Source: Desulfovibrio sp. UCD-KL4C
GTDB taxonomy: Bacteria > Desulfobacterota > Desulfovibrionia > Desulfovibrionales > Desulfovibrionaceae
NCBI RefSeq assembly: GCF_006210265.1
Contig: NZ_VCNC01000001.1
Location: 444,843 to 508,842 of the forward strand
Direction of reading: 5' to 3'
Length of the DNA stretch: 64,000 nucleotides
A model generated the notes under the pieces. It saw only the letters and a program-made list of their open reading frames with translations. It searched no databases and was not told where the DNA came from. The translations under genes and the position numbers were made by a program. This document shows positions 47,690 through 57,249 of the stretch, piece by piece. The stretch's first letter is position 1. Each line of letters opens with the position of its first letter.

Positions 47690-48569
47690 AGAAAAACTTG
47701 TAGTTCATGCTGCAGAAGTTGAGCAATATCTTGCAGGGTGTCTTAAAGGTCGCGGCATACCTTATGGTCTGCTTGAATCAATGGATTACAGTCTTCTTGC
47801 AGGTGGTAAACGGCTTCGCCCTGTACTGTCACTTGTATGGGCCCAAATGCTTGGAGCGCAGAAAGAAGCGGTTATGCCTTTTGCAGCAAGTCTTGAGCTT
47901 ATCCATACCTATTCTTTAATCCATGATGATCTTCCAGCAATGGATGATGATGACTTGAGACGCGGTAAGCCTTCCAATCATAAAAAATTTGATGAAGCCA
48001 CAGCAATTCTTGCCGGAGACGGACTTCTTACAGAAGCTTTTGGTCTTATGACGCAGGCAAAAGCTCCAGCAGAAGTCGTAGTTGAAGCGATCAGCCTTGC
48101 GGCTTATTCTGCAGGAGCTTGCGGAATGGTTGGTGGTCAGGCTATTGATATGAGCTATACCGGACGCAACGGCGTAACTCTTGACGAACTCAAAGTTATG
48201 CATGCAAAGAAAACCGGAGCATTGATTCTTGCCTCCTGTAAGTCAGGTGCTATTCTTGCCAGGGGCGTCGGCGCAACTGATGATGATGTCAGACGGGCAG
48301 AAGAGTACGGTCGTTTGATCGGTGTTGCATTTCAGATTGTAGATGATGTTCTCGATGTTGTGGGCGATGAAGCTTCCCTTGGTAAGCCTGTGGGAAGTGA
48401 CGAAGAACAGGGTAAATCTACTTACCCCAGTTTGATTGGACTTGAAGAAAGTAAAGAGCTTGCCCGTAAATATGTGGATGAAGCAGTGGAACTTCTTTCC
48501 CCGTACTCAGGCGCAGAAGCTGATTTGTTGTCAGAGCTTGCTCAATATATAGTTGATAGAGTTTATTAA
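47679..48569 (+). CDS. ispA: Polyprenyl diphosphate synthase (geranylgeranyl/farnesyl type)
   Basis: 296 residues of the trans-isoprenyl diphosphate synthase fold. First Asp-rich motif LIHDDLPAMDDDDLRRGKP (about 83-101) in the short-chain form DDxxxxD, and second QIVDDVLDVVGD (about 220-231). It condenses IPP with allylic diphosphates to FPP or GGPP for quinone and undecaprenyl precursors. The gene overlaps xseB by 11 bases and precedes dxs, the common xseB-ispA-dxs arrangement of Proteobacteria. Confidence 0.94.
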   Translation: MTIKEKLVVHAAEVEQYLAGCLKGRGIPYGLLESMDYSLLAGGKRLRPVLSLVWAQMLGAQKEAVMPFAASLELIHTYSLIHDDLPAMDDDDLRRGKPSNHKKFDEATAILAGDGLLTEAFGLMTQAKAPAEVVVEAISLAAYSAGACGMVGGQAIDMSYTGRNGVTLDELKVMHAKKTGALILASCKSGAILARGVGATDDDVRRAEEYGRLIGVAFQIVDDVLDVVGDEASLGKPVGSDEEQGKSTYPSLIGLEESKELARKYVDEAVELLSPYSGAEADLLSELAQYIVDRVY

Positions 48570-48704
48570 TCGCTGATTTGTTATTATAAGTGCGGTGGCG
48601 TTTTTTGTTTTAGGCAGTTAACACTGTTAAGTGATCTTTGAGATTACAGGTGAATATTGGCCTATGTGTTTGAGTAGTATAACCCGGTGCGAGGTTCGGG
48701 GAAT

Positions 48705-50624
48705 ATGAGCAGCTTTGAAAAGTCTTGTAATTGCGGAGATTATCCTCTGCTTAAAAGTATAAAGAATCCTGTACAGGTTCAGGCTCTTGGAAAAGAAGAG
48801 CTGGTTCAGCTTGCTGATGAACTTAGGCAGTGTATTATAAATACCGTTTCCAAGAGCGGTGGGCATCTTGCCCCTTCTCTTGGTGTAATTGAGTTAACTC
48901 TTGCACTTTTTAAGTGTTTTGACTTTGATACTGACCGTATCGTCTGGGATGTAGGTCATCAGGCGTATGCCCATAAAATTTTGACCGGGCGTTATGAGCA
49001 GTTTCATACACTGCGCCAAAAAGATGGGATCAGCGGTTTTCCGCGTATGGCAGAAAGCCCTTATGACCATTTTGGTGTTGGGCATTCAAGTACGTCTATT
49101 TCTGCGGCTCTTGGTATGGCTGTTGCCAATGACCTTGATGGCGGAGGGCGTAATTGTGTTGCTGTTATAGGTGATGGATCAATGACTGCCGGACAGGCTT
49201 TTGAAGGTCTTAATCAGGCCGGAGGAATGAAGCGCAAGATGGTTGTTGTTTTAAACGATAATGAGATGTCTATTTCTGCTAACGTTGGCGCGTTGTCCTC
49301 GTTCCTCAGTCGTAAACTGTCGCACCCTGTTTTGACCAGATTCAAAAAAGATTTTGAAAATATTCTAAAACAGATTCCAAAAATCGGTGACGATTTGGCG
49401 ATGTATGCCAGACGCGGAGAAGATTCTTTCAAAAGTTTCTTTACACCTGGAATGCTTTTTGAGGCACTTGATTTTACCTATTTAGGTCCGATTGACGGTC
49501 ATAACACTGAGGATCTTATTGAAGTTTTCGAGCAGGTTAAAAAACTTGATACTCCTGTGTTGGTCCATGTTCTGACTAAAAAAGGTAAAGGTTATGCACC
49601 TGCGGAAGAAAACCCTACTCATTTTCATGGTGTAGGTAGTTTTCAGCCTGAAACAGGGATGGCTGCCAAGTTTAAAGGTGGATTACCTTCATATACTGAA
49701 GTATTCGGTAATACTCTTTGTCAGCTTGCAGCGAAAGATGACAAGATCATGGCCATTACCGCTGCAATGCCCGAAGGGACTGGAACTGATTGCTTCAGAA
49801 AAAATTATCCGGACAGATTTGTTGACGTCGGTATTTGTGAACAGCATGCGGTTACTTTTGCCGCAGGACTTGCAACCATGGGCTATAAGCCTGCTGTTGC
49901 AATTTATGCGACATTCTTCCAAAGAGCTTATGATCAAATCGTGCATGACGTTTGTCTGCAAAATCTGAATGTAAACTTTTTCTTAGATCGCGGTGGGCTG
50001 GTCGGTGCTGATGGTGCAACTCATCATGGCGTATTTGATATGTCTTTTATGCGTCATATTCCAAACCTTATCTACATGGCTCCTAAAGATGAAGCAGAGC
50101 TTGCACGTATGGTTGCGACCGCTTTCAACTTTAATGGCCCAGCAGCAGTACGCTATCCACGCGGAGTTGGAATCGGAGCAATCATGGACAAAGAACCTTC
50201 TTTGCTTGAAATAGGTGAAGGGGAGCTTCTGCGTGATGGATTTGACGGAGTAATTATTACTCTGGGATCAAGAGTCTGGCCTGCTGTTGAAGCTGTTGAA
50301 GAGCTTGATGACGAGCATGGAGTCTCCATTGCTATTTTCAACACTCGCTTTTTGAAGCCGTTGCCTGAAAAACAACTTCTGGAATTGGCTTCCCGCTTTA
50401 AAAGGATCGTCATTGTTGAAGAAAATGCTAAAGCAGGCGGATTCAGTTCAGCTGTTGTTGAGTTTTTAGTTGATGCAGATGTGCTTGACGGACATCATAT
50501 TAAACGTTTGGGTATTCCTGACCAGTTTATTGAGCATGGAACACAGAAAGAACTCCGTGAAGAAATCGGAATAGATAAAAACGGAATGAAAAAAGCAATG
50601 CTTGAGCTACTTGATAAAAAATAA
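48705..50624 (+). CDS. dxs: 1-deoxy-D-xylulose-5-phosphate synthase
   Basis: 639 residues from ATG 48705. TPP-binding motif GDGSMTAGQAFEGLNQAG, later ending in LNDNEMSIS; catalytic His in GGHLAPSLG and HVLTKKGKGYAPAE, with pyrimidine-domain HAVTFAAGLATMG and DRGGLVGADGATHHG. It makes DXP from pyruvate and glyceraldehyde 3-phosphate, the first step of the MEP route (ispG is in the same unit). GAGG precedes this start; a longer GTG start at 48687 is possible. A terminator follows. Confidence 0.97.
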   Translation: MSSFEKSCNCGDYPLLKSIKNPVQVQALGKEELVQLADELRQCIINTVSKSGGHLAPSLGVIELTLALFKCFDFDTDRIVWDVGHQAYAHKILTGRYEQFHTLRQKDGISGFPRMAESPYDHFGVGHSSTSISAALGMAVANDLDGGGRNCVAVIGDGSMTAGQAFEGLNQAGGMKRKMVVVLNDNEMSISANVGALSSFLSRKLSHPVLTRFKKDFENILKQIPKIGDDLAMYARRGEDSFKSFFTPGMLFEALDFTYLGPIDGHNTEDLIEVFEQVKKLDTPVLVHVLTKKGKGYAPAEENPTHFHGVGSFQPETGMAAKFKGGLPSYTEVFGNTLCQLAAKDDKIMAITAAMPEGTGTDCFRKNYPDRFVDVGICEQHAVTFAAGLATMGYKPAVAIYATFFQRAYDQIVHDVCLQNLNVNFFLDRGGLVGADGATHHGVFDMSFMRHIPNLIYMAPKDEAELARMVATAFNFNGPAAVRYPRGVGIGAIMDKEPSLLEIGEGELLRDGFDGVIITLGSRVWPAVEAVEELDDEHGVSIAIFNTRFLKPLPEKQLLELASRFKRIVIVEENAKAGGFSSAVVEFLVDADVLDGHHIKRLGIPDQFIEHGTQKELREEIGIDKNGMKKAMLELLDKK

Positions 50625-50643
50625 TTCTTTCTAAATAATTAAT

Positions 50644-50679
50644 AAAAAAACCTGCCGGAGAGATCCGACAGGTTTTTTT
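50644..50679. terminator. Terminator after dxs
   Basis: An A-run, CCTG, CGGA, loop, TCCG, CAGG and a run of seven T residues form an 8-bp stem with one mismatch (about 50651-50672). It can act for dxs and also for the convergent leftward gene. Confidence 0.88.
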
Positions 50680-50695
50680 GTGCCTAATTTGCTTT

Positions 50696-51214
50696 CTAAT
50701 TCATTATCAGCTGCACGCGACCAGTCTCTTCTGTAATTCCGTTAGGAGCATGTTCCCCGAAAGCGTGTAGTAATAGATTTGCATCTACAATTACTCCCTT
50801 TTCAAGTAACTTTGTACCAACTTCCTTAGCAATAAGGTTGAAGAGCTTAACTGTCAGTAAAATTTCTCCTTCCCCTACATTTTCAGTGTTTTTTGCGCTG
50901 ATTTCATTGCGAAATGGACTTATGGGAGTATCGCGGCCCATTGCCATACCGGCAACTCCCGGCAAAGCTCCTGAAAGTGACAAAATATCGCCATCTTTAA
51001 CTTTGACGATATCGATATTGTCCGCAGGGCAATTGTTTAGAAAAACAGTTCTGATTCTTCTTTCTATGTATTCAGGTGAAAATCCGGTACCCGCTAGAAG
51101 AAATTCTCTTATGCTCATTCCGGCAATTCCGCGTACGCCGACTCCTTTTTGGAGAAGCATTACAGTGCCGATTGTTCCGGTTGGAATGCTCACAGTCTTT
51201 AATTTTTCATACAT
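50696..51214 (-). CDS. Conserved-looking protein of unknown function
   Basis: 172 residues, no signal peptide or membrane helix. Its features include a GVGVRGIAGMSIREFLL segment (about 24-41), ERRIRTVFLNNCPADN with a single notable Cys (about 51-66), DGDILSLSGALPGVAGMAMG (about 74-93), and a helical C-terminal half ending HAFGEHAPNGITEETGRVQL. The regular hydrophobic pattern and clean codon use look like a real globular protein. I do not recognise the family. It is convergent with dxs and divergent from the RTX-like gene. Confidence 0.72.
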   Translation of the reverse strand: MYEKLKTVSIPTGTIGTVMLLQKGVGVRGIAGMSIREFLLAGTGFSPEYIERRIRTVFLNNCPADNIDIVKVKDGDILSLSGALPGVAGMAMGRDTPISPFRNEISAKNTENVGEGEILLTVKLFNLIAKEVGTKLLEKGVIVDANLLLHAFGEHAPNGITEETGRVQLIMN

Positions 51215-51501
51215 ACTTACACCGGATCGGCTTGATCTGTTATTGTAACTTATTATGCTTTTTGTGATACAATATACTGTTTTATTTGATTTTTAAATCA
51301 TGAACGGAAGAAAGCGTCTTGTCAAATGTGAGCATCAAAAATATAGTTTTATATAGTTATAATTAATTTAGTTAAGTTATCTAAAGAAAATTTGAATATA
51401 GCCGATATAACAGTATCTAAATTATTTCTTGGCCATGGAGAGAGTGTTTTTAAGGCATTTTGAGTATAGGCGTTGTATTATATTTGGTTAGGAGTGTGAA
51501 T

Positions 51502-53115
51502 ATGAATGTCACAGGTCAGATCGGTCACTATGAGAGATATTCTTCAGATGCACAATCCTATATTACGGACCGCTTTAAAAAACTTGTAAAGCGTTCTCAG
51601 TCAGAAAATTATCAAAAATCATCTTCTCAGAAATATGATACAGCTACTTTTTCCGAGGAGGCTAAACAATTAGCTAAACCACATGAAGAAACAATTGTAA
51701 GCGCTTCAACAAAGTCCGGAAAAACGATTGTTCTTGAAAAGATTTCAAAATCTGGAGCTGAATCTGGTAATAGTGAAGATTTGTTTGAATATAAGGTAAA
51801 TGTTTATGGTTCAAATGGTAAACTAGAGTCTAGTTTTGCTCTAAAAAACGATACCATACTTAGCGAAAATGCAGATGGGACTCTGCGAATAGGGACATAT
51901 AAAAGTGGTGACGAAACACGCGGTGATGATATTATTATAGGTATGAGTGGAAGTGATTTGAGAGGAGGGCGCGGCAATGATCTTATCATTGATATTTCAA
52001 GGGATATAAACCCGAATCAATATCACTATTGTAGAAATCCTTTTGCTAGTATCGAAAGTGGATCAGGAGATGATAGAATAATTTTATCTGGTGGCATGTA
52101 TTCTGGAATAGGAATAATCAATACAGGCTCTGGAGAGGATACTGTTGAGTCTGCACATGTAATCTCTTCCGTTGATATTGATACAGGGGAAGGGAATGAT
52201 ATTGTAAATTTATACAGCTTAGCTAGTGGAAGCGTGAATACAGGGCGAGGGGCTGATCGCATTATAAGTTATGGTGGTATATTAGCGGGTGATTTTGATA
52301 CTGGAGATGGTAATGACACAATCAGAACAAATTCTTTCCATGGTGAACTTAAGATGGGGAAAGGAAATGATTCTATGGTAGCTAAAAGTAATATTTCTCT
52401 TAGCGATGAATCGGACATGGGAAGAGGTAATGACTATATTACTACAAAAGGGGAGTTAAGCGGTAAGTATTTAAATATGGGAATAGGTAGTGACACAATT
52501 AATGTAGAAGGTCGTTTGAGTGTTGCTACTCTAGATATAGGCTCAGGTGATAATGAGATTAAATGCAACAAGAGTTCCGCACGTATTTTTGCAGGTAATG
52601 GAGATAATCATATAGAGGCAAATAATATATCAGGGAAAGTCCTTATGGGGTCTGGAAATAATGAGATTGATGTAACTGAAAATCTTAGTGGTGATGTATA
52701 TAGCACAGGTGGAAATAATTACATAAAGTCACGCAGGCAAACCGGTGCTTTAAATCTTGGATCTGGAAATGATACTGTTATTACGAATGAAATGAGTTGT
52801 GATGCTAATCTCGGTGGAGGAAATGATCATGTTGTTGTAAAGGGGTTACTTTCAGGTTCTCTTGATTCAGGAGGTGGCGATAATATCATTCAGGCCCAAG
52901 ATGTTATAGGAGAGGTAAATTTAGGTAAGGGTACGAATGTATTTATGGTCCATAATTTTTTAAATGTAGAAGGTCTTACCATGGAAGGAGATAGTAACAA
53001 TGTAAGAGTAGGCGGTAGTATTGGAGGAGGAAAAATTGAGAAGGTAGAACTTTGGTCTGGATTTACTCTTTATAAAGATTCTCGTTGGCGTATGTCATAT
53101 AAGGACATTGCTTGA
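51502..53115 (+). CDS. RTX-like repeat protein (beta-helix/beta-roll)
   Basis: 537 residues from ATG 51502 (AGGAG 7 bases upstream). A polar N-terminal region of about 130 residues has the motif DTATFSEEAKQL (46-57). From about residue 140 to 510 come at least 15 repeats of 18-20 residues built on [TLM]GxGNDxI, for example TGSGEDTV, TGEGNDIV, MGKGNDSM, MGRGNDYI, LGSGNDTV. This is the GGxGxDxUx calcium-binding theme but with one motif per 18-20 residues instead of nine. No signal peptide or obvious C-terminal targeting signal is seen. Such proteins are typically secreted by type I systems, none of which is nearby. Function unknown. Confidence 0.8.
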   Translation: MNVTGQIGHYERYSSDAQSYITDRFKKLVKRSQSENYQKSSSQKYDTATFSEEAKQLAKPHEETIVSASTKSGKTIVLEKISKSGAESGNSEDLFEYKVNVYGSNGKLESSFALKNDTILSENADGTLRIGTYKSGDETRGDDIIIGMSGSDLRGGRGNDLIIDISRDINPNQYHYCRNPFASIESGSGDDRIILSGGMYSGIGIINTGSGEDTVESAHVISSVDIDTGEGNDIVNLYSLASGSVNTGRGADRIISYGGILAGDFDTGDGNDTIRTNSFHGELKMGKGNDSMVAKSNISLSDESDMGRGNDYITTKGELSGKYLNMGIGSDTINVEGRLSVATLDIGSGDNEIKCNKSSARIFAGNGDNHIEANNISGKVLMGSGNNEIDVTENLSGDVYSTGGNNYIKSRRQTGALNLGSGNDTVITNEMSCDANLGGGNDHVVVKGLLSGSLDSGGGDNIIQAQDVIGEVNLGKGTNVFMVHNFLNVEGLTMEGDSNNVRVGGSIGGGKIEKVELWSGFTLYKDSRWRMSYKDIA

Positions 53116-53314
53116 TCTGCTTTGCAAAGAAACATAGCAAAAAGTTGAAAATGACCTTATCCAAATGATATGTATCAGGCCAGCTCTCCCCTTTTGAAAA
53201 AAGGTAAATCAAAATCCAATAGATGTGCGATTTTTTTGACCTCAGCCAAATAAAAATCATTAAAAATGGGATGATTCTCAATCTTTTACAGTTTATAAAA
53301 TAGTTATTTAAAAC

Positions 53315-54994
53315 TTACTTATTTTTATTCATTTCCTCTTCACGCAAAGCCCTTCTAAGCACTTTTCCAACCATTGTTTTCGGCAGTTCTTTACGGAATT
53401 CAACCTGTCTGGGAACTTTATATCCTGCAAGTTTTTCGCGGCAGTAGGCAATAATCTCTGTCCGGTCCATAGACTGCCCTTCTTTAAGGACTATATATAT
53501 TTTTACAATTTCGCCGCGGGTTTTGTGAGGTAAACCTACCGCAACTGCTTCCTGAATTTTAGGATGTTCATATAATACTTCATCCACTTCGCGGGGGTAA
53601 ATATTATACCCGCTGGATATGATCATATCTTTTTTGCGGTCTACGATATAAAAATATCCTTCCTCATCCATATAAGCGATATCTCCGGTGTACAGCCATC
53701 CGTTACGTATGGCTCCGGCTGTTTCATCAGGTTTGTTATAGTAGCCTTTCATAACCTGAGGGCCCCGAACAATCAGTTCTCCCATTTTTCCGGGGGCCAA
53801 GGGGATGCTTCCCACTTCCATATCAACAATTGCGGCATCCGTACCAGGGACCGGAACTCCGATTGATCCTGGTTTTTTCTTGCCATCAAGTGGGTTGAGA
53901 TGAGTTACAGGTGAGGCTTCCGTCAACCCGAATCCCTCAACAATGGTTGAACCGAAAACGGAGTTAAATTGCTTAATAGCTTCAACAGGCATGGGGGAAG
54001 ACCCTGAAACACAATATTTGATTGAAGCAATATCAAATCTAGTTAATTCTTTTTGCTGTAGCAGGGACATGTATAAAGATGGTGCTCCTGGGAAAAGCGT
54101 CGGCTTGAGTTTATGCATAGCCTTAAGAACATCCAGCGGAACATAGCGGGGAAATGGAACCATAGTGGCTCCAAGTGAAGTAGAATAATTGATACAGACT
54201 GTGAGCCCGTATATATGGAAATAGGGGAGAATTCCGAGCACAATCTCTTGCTCTCTCCCGAGTTTATGCAGCATTGCATGAAACTGCTGAATATTAGACC
54301 CGAGGTTTGCATGAGTTATTTTGCAGCCTTTGGAAAGTCCTGTTGTTCCTCCAGTATACTGAAGGAGGGCTGTATCTTCAAGTGGGCGGATAGTTGGGGC
54401 TGAATATGTTTCTTTACCTTCAAGTAGAGTCCGCCACTTGAGAACGGAAGAATTGTTATATGGTACTTTAGGCGCGCTTTTATCTCTTAGCCTTTTTAGG
54501 TCATATAAATGTTTGAGAGGAAATTTAAGAGTATCTGAAATTTTAGTGATAAAATATTTTTGAATAGGTAACTTATCACGTAATTTATTCAGCTTGGGCC
54601 AAAGCATATCTATGGTGATAATAAATTTTGCACCGGAATCATTTAATTGGTGGACGATTTCAGTTTCCATATAAAGCGGGTTTGTCATTGTGACAACGCC
54701 GCCAGCTTTGAGTATTGCCCAGTAAGAAATGATCATCTGCGGAGTGTTAGGGAGCATTAAGGCAACTCTGTCACCTGTTTCGATTCCGCTTTTGCGTAGA
54801 TTAGCAGCCATTACTTCTGCATAGTTCTTCAGCTTTTCATACGTAATTGACCAGTTCTGAAATTCAATGGCTTTGCGCTTAGGCCATTTTTCAGCAGTCT
54901 TATCCAGATATTCAAAGAGAGGATAATAATTGAAATCCAAATTTTTTGGTACTTCTGGGTCGTAGTAATCAAGCCACGGGCGAATAGGTTCCAC
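53315..54994 (-). CDS. AMP-forming acyl-CoA synthetase (long-chain fatty acid type)
   Basis: 559 residues of the ANL superfamily. P-loop-like motif YTGGTTGLSKGCKITHANL (about 215-233), adenosine motif VEGFGLTEASP (about 360-370), YTGDIAYMDEEGYFYIVDRKKDMII with hinge (about 435-459) and the C-terminal catalytic Lys in LPKTMVGKVLRR (about 541-552). It activates a fatty acid to acyl-CoA via acyl-AMP. Chain-length preference is not visible; overall similarity is to FadD-type enzymes. It is convergent with the RTX-like gene. The longest ATG was used. Confidence 0.92.
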   Translation of the reverse strand: MEPIRPWLDYYDPEVPKNLDFNYYPLFEYLDKTAEKWPKRKAIEFQNWSITYEKLKNYAEVMAANLRKSGIETGDRVALMLPNTPQMIISYWAILKAGGVVTMTNPLYMETEIVHQLNDSGAKFIITIDMLWPKLNKLRDKLPIQKYFITKISDTLKFPLKHLYDLKRLRDKSAPKVPYNNSSVLKWRTLLEGKETYSAPTIRPLEDTALLQYTGGTTGLSKGCKITHANLGSNIQQFHAMLHKLGREQEIVLGILPYFHIYGLTVCINYSTSLGATMVPFPRYVPLDVLKAMHKLKPTLFPGAPSLYMSLLQQKELTRFDIASIKYCVSGSSPMPVEAIKQFNSVFGSTIVEGFGLTEASPVTHLNPLDGKKKPGSIGVPVPGTDAAIVDMEVGSIPLAPGKMGELIVRGPQVMKGYYNKPDETAGAIRNGWLYTGDIAYMDEEGYFYIVDRKKDMIISSGYNIYPREVDEVLYEHPKIQEAVAVGLPHKTRGEIVKIYIVLKEGQSMDRTEIIAYCREKLAGYKVPRQVEFRKELPKTMVGKVLRRALREEEMNKNK

Positions 54995-55107
54995 TCAACA
55001 CCTTCCGATTATTCGATATTAATCTGATACCCTCAAGATAAGGGCAGGTCTTAGCAATAGGGAGGCGCGAGTATAATGATCCGTTTTAGTTCTGGCAAGT
55101 ATCTATA

Positions 55108-55746
55108 TTAATTGCGTGTTGCTGGGGTAAAAATTGAAAGAATGTAATCTTTTAAATTCTTCATTGCTCCATGTCCGCACTCTGAAAAAGGACATCCTAA
55201 TTCAAAAGGGACTTCTAATGGTCTTGGAGTTCCATGGTAAACAACGATGTCACGCTGATCTTCGTCTGACTTGATGAGTACTTGCGTGGTTATAAAGCAA
55301 GTGTCTGGTCCACTTTTAATTCTTTGTATCTCCGGTGACCATTCGTTGATAAGTACAGGGTAATCATTAAAAAAAGGCCAGTCTCCGCCATCATCAACAG
55401 CAAAGCCAACAGTTTCAGAGCTTTTCGCTACAGCTTGTTTAGGAGAAATGCTGCCAATTCTTGCTTCAATGAGATACTTGACATCGCCGTTTGGATTATA
55501 ATGGTATCCTAATCCTTGCAGCGCAGATATGATGCTTTGTTCCATGGGAACAATTCCTGATTCAAGCTTTTGAATACTGCCGTCATTGTTTAGCTGAAAT
55601 AAAACAACTTTGACATTAAACGATCCTGATTTAGGATTGAATACTGTCATGGGAACAGCAGGTTTAACGTCATGGCCTGCACAACCTGCCAGCATCAGCA
55701 GAAAGACGAATGTAATTAATTTTACAATTGCAGATTCTTTAAGCAT
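55108..55746 (-). CDS. Lipoprotein of unknown function
   Basis: 212 residues. The N-terminus has a signal with lipobox LMLAGC (Cys22), so the mature protein is a lipid-anchored periplasmic protein. The domain that follows shows alternating strands (FNVKVVLFQLNNDGSIQKL; VKYLIEARIGSISPKQAV) and a late Cys pair in ELGCPFSECGHGAMKNLKD. No family is recognised. GAGG lies 5 bases before the ATG. It is divergent from cheV, with a 184-base intergenic region. Confidence 0.8.
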   Translation of the reverse strand: MLKESAIVKLITFVFLLMLAGCAGHDVKPAVPMTVFNPKSGSFNVKVVLFQLNNDGSIQKLESGIVPMEQSIISALQGLGYHYNPNGDVKYLIEARIGSISPKQAVAKSSETVGFAVDDGGDWPFFNDYPVLINEWSPEIQRIKSGPDTCFITTQVLIKSDEDQRDIVVYHGTPRPLEVPFELGCPFSECGHGAMKNLKDYILSIFTPATRN

Positions 55747-55930
55747 AGTATCCTCAGTTTTTTTATAAAAATTATTGCTAAGAGCTTTCGTATACCATTA
55801 CAGTTAATGGGGCAAACATATAGCAAAAGTCTGTGGTAAATTTTAATGGTTCAGATCTATCCTTTTTTGCTGAACGTGTTGATTTGAATCTGTCATATAT
55901 GCTTAGTATATAAATTGAGCGGGGGAATTT

Positions 55931-56896
55931 ATGAGCGGGAAGGACATACTGCTGGATACAGGGACAAATGAGTTCGAAATAATTGAATTTTATCTTGATG
56001 AGGCTGATGCCCATGCGAATAATAAGGATTATTTCGGAATAAATGTTGCTAAAGTTTTAGAAGTTGTCGAGGCCCCGCAGGGACTGGAAGCAGCTGAAGG
56101 AGCTCCTCATCCGAGTTATCTGGGAACAATGTCTTTGCGTGATATAATTCTACCGGTGATTGATTTATCGGTGTGGCTGGGGATAAAGCGTAAGGAATCA
56201 GAGTTTCAATTAATTATTGTGACTGAGATTAATTCTATCATTACCGGTTTTCTTGTTAGCGGAGTGACCCAGATTCACAGAATCGGATGGACTGACTTAA
56301 AGACTCCGAGCAAGTATATCGCTGATATGAACTCAAATTGTATCACAGGGACAATCGATTTGAATGATCGTTTTGTCTTAATGATAGATCTTGAAAAAAT
56401 TCTTGGTGAGCTTGATCCAAGTATGGCTGAGAATCTGGACGGAGCAGGAGCTTTAGCTCCTGAAAAATGGTCTGCACTTATTGTTGATGACTCAGCTTCT
56501 GTCCGGACCCTGCTGAACAAAAATTTCGAAGCGGCTAACTTTGATGTTAAGCTTTTTACCAATGGTCTTGAAGCGTGGGAAGGGTTGCTCACCATGCGTA
56601 ATGAAGCAAAGAACAGTGGAAAGTCTATCACTGATATGCTTGATGTTGTCGTTTCTGATATAGAAATGCCGCAAATGGATGGCTACACACTTACCCGTCA
56701 GATCAAAGAAGATGCGGAATTATCCAAGCTTCCTGTAATTTTGTTTTCTTCGCTTATAACTAAAGGGCTTTACCATAAGGGTGAGAAAGTTAAGGCAGAC
56801 GATCAGGTCACAAAGCCTGAATTCGGCGCGCTTACAGGGCGGGCCATAGCGCAGATAGAAAAGTATAGAGAAAAACGAGCGGAAACTGCGCAATAA
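55931..56896 (+). CDS. cheV: CheV-type chemotaxis coupling protein
   Basis: 321 residues. N-terminal CheW-like domain (about 15-165) with YFGINVAKVLEVVEAP, LRDIILPVIDLSVWLGI and GTIDLNDRFVLMIDLEKIL, and a C-terminal response-regulator receiver (about 180-315) with SALIVDDSASVRTLL, the phospho-Asp in VVVSDIEMPQMDGYTL and the conserved Lys in QVTKPEFG. CheV couples receptors to CheA and dampens signals when phosphorylated. A single gene flanked by terminators, outside any chemotaxis operon. GGGGGA precedes the ATG by about 6 bases. Confidence 0.94.
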   Translation: MSGKDILLDTGTNEFEIIEFYLDEADAHANNKDYFGINVAKVLEVVEAPQGLEAAEGAPHPSYLGTMSLRDIILPVIDLSVWLGIKRKESEFQLIIVTEINSIITGFLVSGVTQIHRIGWTDLKTPSKYIADMNSNCITGTIDLNDRFVLMIDLEKILGELDPSMAENLDGAGALAPEKWSALIVDDSASVRTLLNKNFEAANFDVKLFTNGLEAWEGLLTMRNEAKNSGKSITDMLDVVVSDIEMPQMDGYTLTRQIKEDAELSKLPVILFSSLITKGLYHKGEKVKADDQVTKPEFGALTGRAIAQIEKYREKRAETAQ

Positions 56897-56907
56897 CAGA
56901 ATAATAC

Positions 56908-56942
56908 AAAGCCCCTGTCAGTGATTCCGACAAGGGCTTAAA
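56908..56942. terminator. Bidirectional hairpin between cheV and a lipoprotein gene
   Basis: AAGCCC-C-TGTC (56909-56919) pairs with GACA-A-GGGCTT (56929-56939) with one mismatch. A/T-rich flanks on both sides support use by both convergent genes. Confidence 0.7.
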
Positions 56943-56954
56943 AATTTTAGCAGA

Positions 56955-57233
56955 TTATTTTTTGTGCCATCCACGCTCTTTCATGCATTTTTCAAAAGTA
57001 TTCGCCTGAGAATAGTTCTCAGAAAATTCAGCTTCATATGTTGTCGGTTCCGGAGGGGCATCGTCCGTTTCCGCTCCAATAGGGTCCATTTCCGCTGACT
57101 GCTGTTTACAGAAAGCTTTATCTTTTGCGAGGATTTCATTGCGCTGAGCTGGATCAACCAGGTTGGGGTTCTGCCATTTGGAACATCCACCAATAATCAT
57201 CAGTACAGCTATAACCATCAAGATTTTTCTCAT
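56955..57233 (-). CDS. Small lipoprotein of unknown function
   Basis: 92 residues. Lipobox MIIGGC (Cys17) after a short hydrophobic signal. The mature part is polar and acidic with two further Cys (FCKQQSAEMDP and KCMKERGWHK), the latter a C-terminal CMxxRGW motif common in small outer-membrane-associated lipoproteins. No function assigned. GAG-containing leader precedes ATG. It starts 17 bases downstream of the gpsA stop, so it may be transcribed with gpsA. Confidence 0.82.
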   Translation of the reverse strand: MRKILMVIAVLMIIGGCSKWQNPNLVDPAQRNEILAKDKAFCKQQSAEMDPIGAETDDAPPEPTTYEAEFSENYSQANTFEKCMKERGWHKK

Positions 57234-57249
57234 AGTTAACTCCGGTTTT

